Shown: positions 6,055 through 6,952 of the stretch, piece after piece | How the letters are laid out: each line of letters begins with the position of its first letter | Position numbering within the stretch: the first letter of the stretch is position 1 | From: Thermoplasmata archaeon | Lineage (GTDB): Archaea > Thermoplasmatota > E2 > UBA202 > JdFR-43 | NCBI GenBank assembly: GCA_021158865.1 | Contig: JAGGSX010000162.1 | Location: forward strand, 1 to 6,952 | Direction of reading: 5' to 3' | DNA length: 6,952 nt | Program-made: the position numbers and the translations under genes | Notes under the pieces: model-generated | Seen by the model: the letters and a program-made list of their open reading frames with translations, nothing else | Database searches by the model: none | Told to the model about the DNA's origin: nothing

Positions 6055-6900
6055 ATGAATATAAATGTTGCATTAATAGGCAAAGATTATGGAGAAAATC
6101 TTGGGAAAAAAGGGACTACAAGTGATATAACATTTTACAATGTTAAAAGAGGATATAATACAGTTACAATAATTGAGGCAAGTAAATATCCTGAAAAAAT
6201 ATCTTCCCTATTTTATTCCATAAGCTGTGCGGATTTTGTAATTTTTGTTGTTTCCAATATAGATGCATATTTAGGTGAGGCAATAATATCAGCAAATCTT
6301 ATGGAAATAAAAAATGGAATGTTTATTTTAAAAAATTATAATTCCGAAGAAGAGATAAAGCCATTCATCCATGACAGCAATTTAAAAAATTATATATTTT
6401 ATGAGGACAATCCACCAGAGATAAGAGAATTTTTAATTGAAATGGCAGGTAATAAAAAAATTGAAGAAAAAAATAATGGAAGCGTCGCCATCGACCATTT
6501 TTTCAATGTTAGAGGAGTTGGAACAGTTATTCTTGGAACCGTTGTTTCTGGAAGCATAAGAAAACATGATGATGCTATTTTATTGCCATTAAACAAAAAA
6601 ATTCATATTCGCTCCATACAAAAACATGATGATGATTTTGATGTTGCAAATGAAGGAGATAGGGTAGGAATAGCATTAAAAAATGTTGAAGTTGATGAAA
6701 TTAAGAGAGGGTATGTCTTAACAACTGAAGATTTGATGATGAGTAAAAAAATTAAAATTGAATTGGATATAAACAAATACTGGAAAAATGAATTGAAGGA
6801 AGGAATGATATTGCATCTTGGTCATTGGATGCAATTCATGCCTGCAAAAGTTGAAAGCATTGATGAGAAAATAACATTCAGAGTTTTCCAAAATGAGTGA
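6055..6900 (+). CDS. EF-Tu/SelB-like protein with degenerate (pseudo-GTPase) G domain
   Basis: A 281-residue protein related to translational GTPases of the EF-Tu/EF-1A/SelB group. Residues about 143-222 match EF-Tu domain 2: VRGVGTVILGTVVSGSI (152-168), the IRSIQKHDDD strand (185-194), GDRVGIALKNV (201-211) and RGYVL (218-222). Residues about 230-281 look like a shortened domain 3. The first 140 residues keep a G-domain outline: VALIGK at the first strand and DFVIFVVSNIDAYLGE (60-75) at the position of G-domain strand 4. The P-loop GHVDHGKT is replaced by GKDYGENLGKKGTT, the DxxG switch by EASKYPEK, and no NKxD motif is visible. GTP hydrolysis is therefore unlikely. It may still bind tRNA, a ribosome or a partner through domains 2 and 3. 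It starts directly at the AMMECR1 stop with only a weak SD (GGTTGA). Exact subfamily is uncertain. Confidence 0.85.
   Translation: MNINVALIGKDYGENLGKKGTTSDITFYNVKRGYNTVTIIEASKYPEKISSLFYSISCADFVIFVVSNIDAYLGEAIISANLMEIKNGMFILKNYNSEEEIKPFIHDSNLKNYIFYEDNPPEIREFLIEMAGNKKIEEKNNGSVAIDHFFNVRGVGTVILGTVVSGSIRKHDDAILLPLNKKIHIRSIQKHDDDFDVANEGDRVGIALKNVEVDEIKRGYVLTTEDLMMSKKIKIELDINKYWKNELKEGMILHLGHWMQFMPAKVESIDEKITFRVFQNE
6561..6634 (+). repeat. Pair of 14-base direct repeats inside the EF-Tu-like gene
   Basis: AAAACATGATGATG occurs at 6561-6574 and again at 6621-6634, exactly 60 bases apart and in frame. Both copies encode K-H-D-D in domain 2, on either side of the first long strand pair. It may be chance in AT-rich coding DNA or a trace of local duplication. 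Confidence 0.5.
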
Positions 6901-6952
6901 AAAATTGGTTCAATTCCTCAATTTTCAACTAAAGTCATTCAAGTTTACCAAA
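6893..6952 (+). CDS. Possible start of a further gene, truncated at window edge
   Basis: An ATG at 6893 overlaps the stop of the EF-Tu-like gene by eight bases and stays open for 20 codons to the window edge, reading MSEKLVQFLNFQLKSFKFTK. No homology can be judged from so little, and no SD precedes it. Its codons (CTC, CTA, TTC, ACC, AAG) are less AT-biased than those of its neighbours, so it could equally be chance open frame in intergenic DNA. Confidence 0.3.
   Translation, partial: MSEKLVQFLNFQLKSFKFTK

Noticed and set aside
6055..6900. Naming the EF-Tu-like protein as SelB
   Set aside because: The G-domain motifs are missing and there is no SelB-specific C-terminal domain. At 281 residues it is too short for a working SelB.
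6901..6952. Possible start of a CRISPR repeat or an inverted repeat (TTGGT...ACCAA)
   Set aside because: No repeat unit recurs in the window, and the inverted match is only five bases long.
1..6952. A defence system, mobile element or RNA gene
   Set aside because: No transposase, integrase, nuclease-helicase pair, repeat array, tRNA-like cloverleaf or rRNA segment was seen, and coding density leaves no room for one.

Overview
The window is AT-rich archaeal chromosomal DNA. The best lineage marker is a CDP-archaeol synthase (CarS), an enzyme of archaeal ether-lipid synthesis. An archaeal/eukaryote-type prolyl-tRNA synthetase, TATA-like boxes about 20-30 bases ahead of start codons, and a mix of leaderless and Shine-Dalgarno (SD) starts agree with this. 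A euryarchaeon, possibly Thermoplasmatota-like, is my guess from the zinc-ribbon plus carboxypeptidase-regulatory-like membrane protein. The sequence alone does not prove it.

Layout: two divergent gene blocks meet in a very short promoter region near 3153-3211. The left block (minus strand, read from 3152 down to 1) encodes a DUF1614-RDD fusion membrane protein, CarS, an 83-residue cysteine-rich zinc-finger protein and prolyl-tRNA synthetase, which runs off the left edge. The first three are tightly packed: a 13-base overlap, then a 4-base gap. proS follows after 44 bases and may have its own promoter.

The right block (plus strand, 3212 to the right edge) encodes a zinc-ribbon membrane protein with an external carboxypeptidase-regulatory-like domain, an M48/HtpX-type membrane metalloprotease carrying a clean EF-hand-like calcium loop, a DUF151 'bifunctional nuclease' family protein, an AMMECR1-family protein, and an EF-Tu/SelB-like protein whose G domain has lost its GTPase motifs. 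A further reading frame may begin at 6893 and leave the window.

The window mixes membrane biogenesis and quality control (DUF1614-RDD, CarS, M48 protease) with translation-linked functions (ProS, EF-Tu-like). No mobile element, CRISPR array, RNA gene or recognisable defence system is visible, and no gap between genes exceeds 60 bases. The points most worth a second look are the EF-hand inside the protease, the degenerate EF-Tu paralogue, the DUF1614-RDD fusion, and the zinc-ribbon membrane protein divergent from it.
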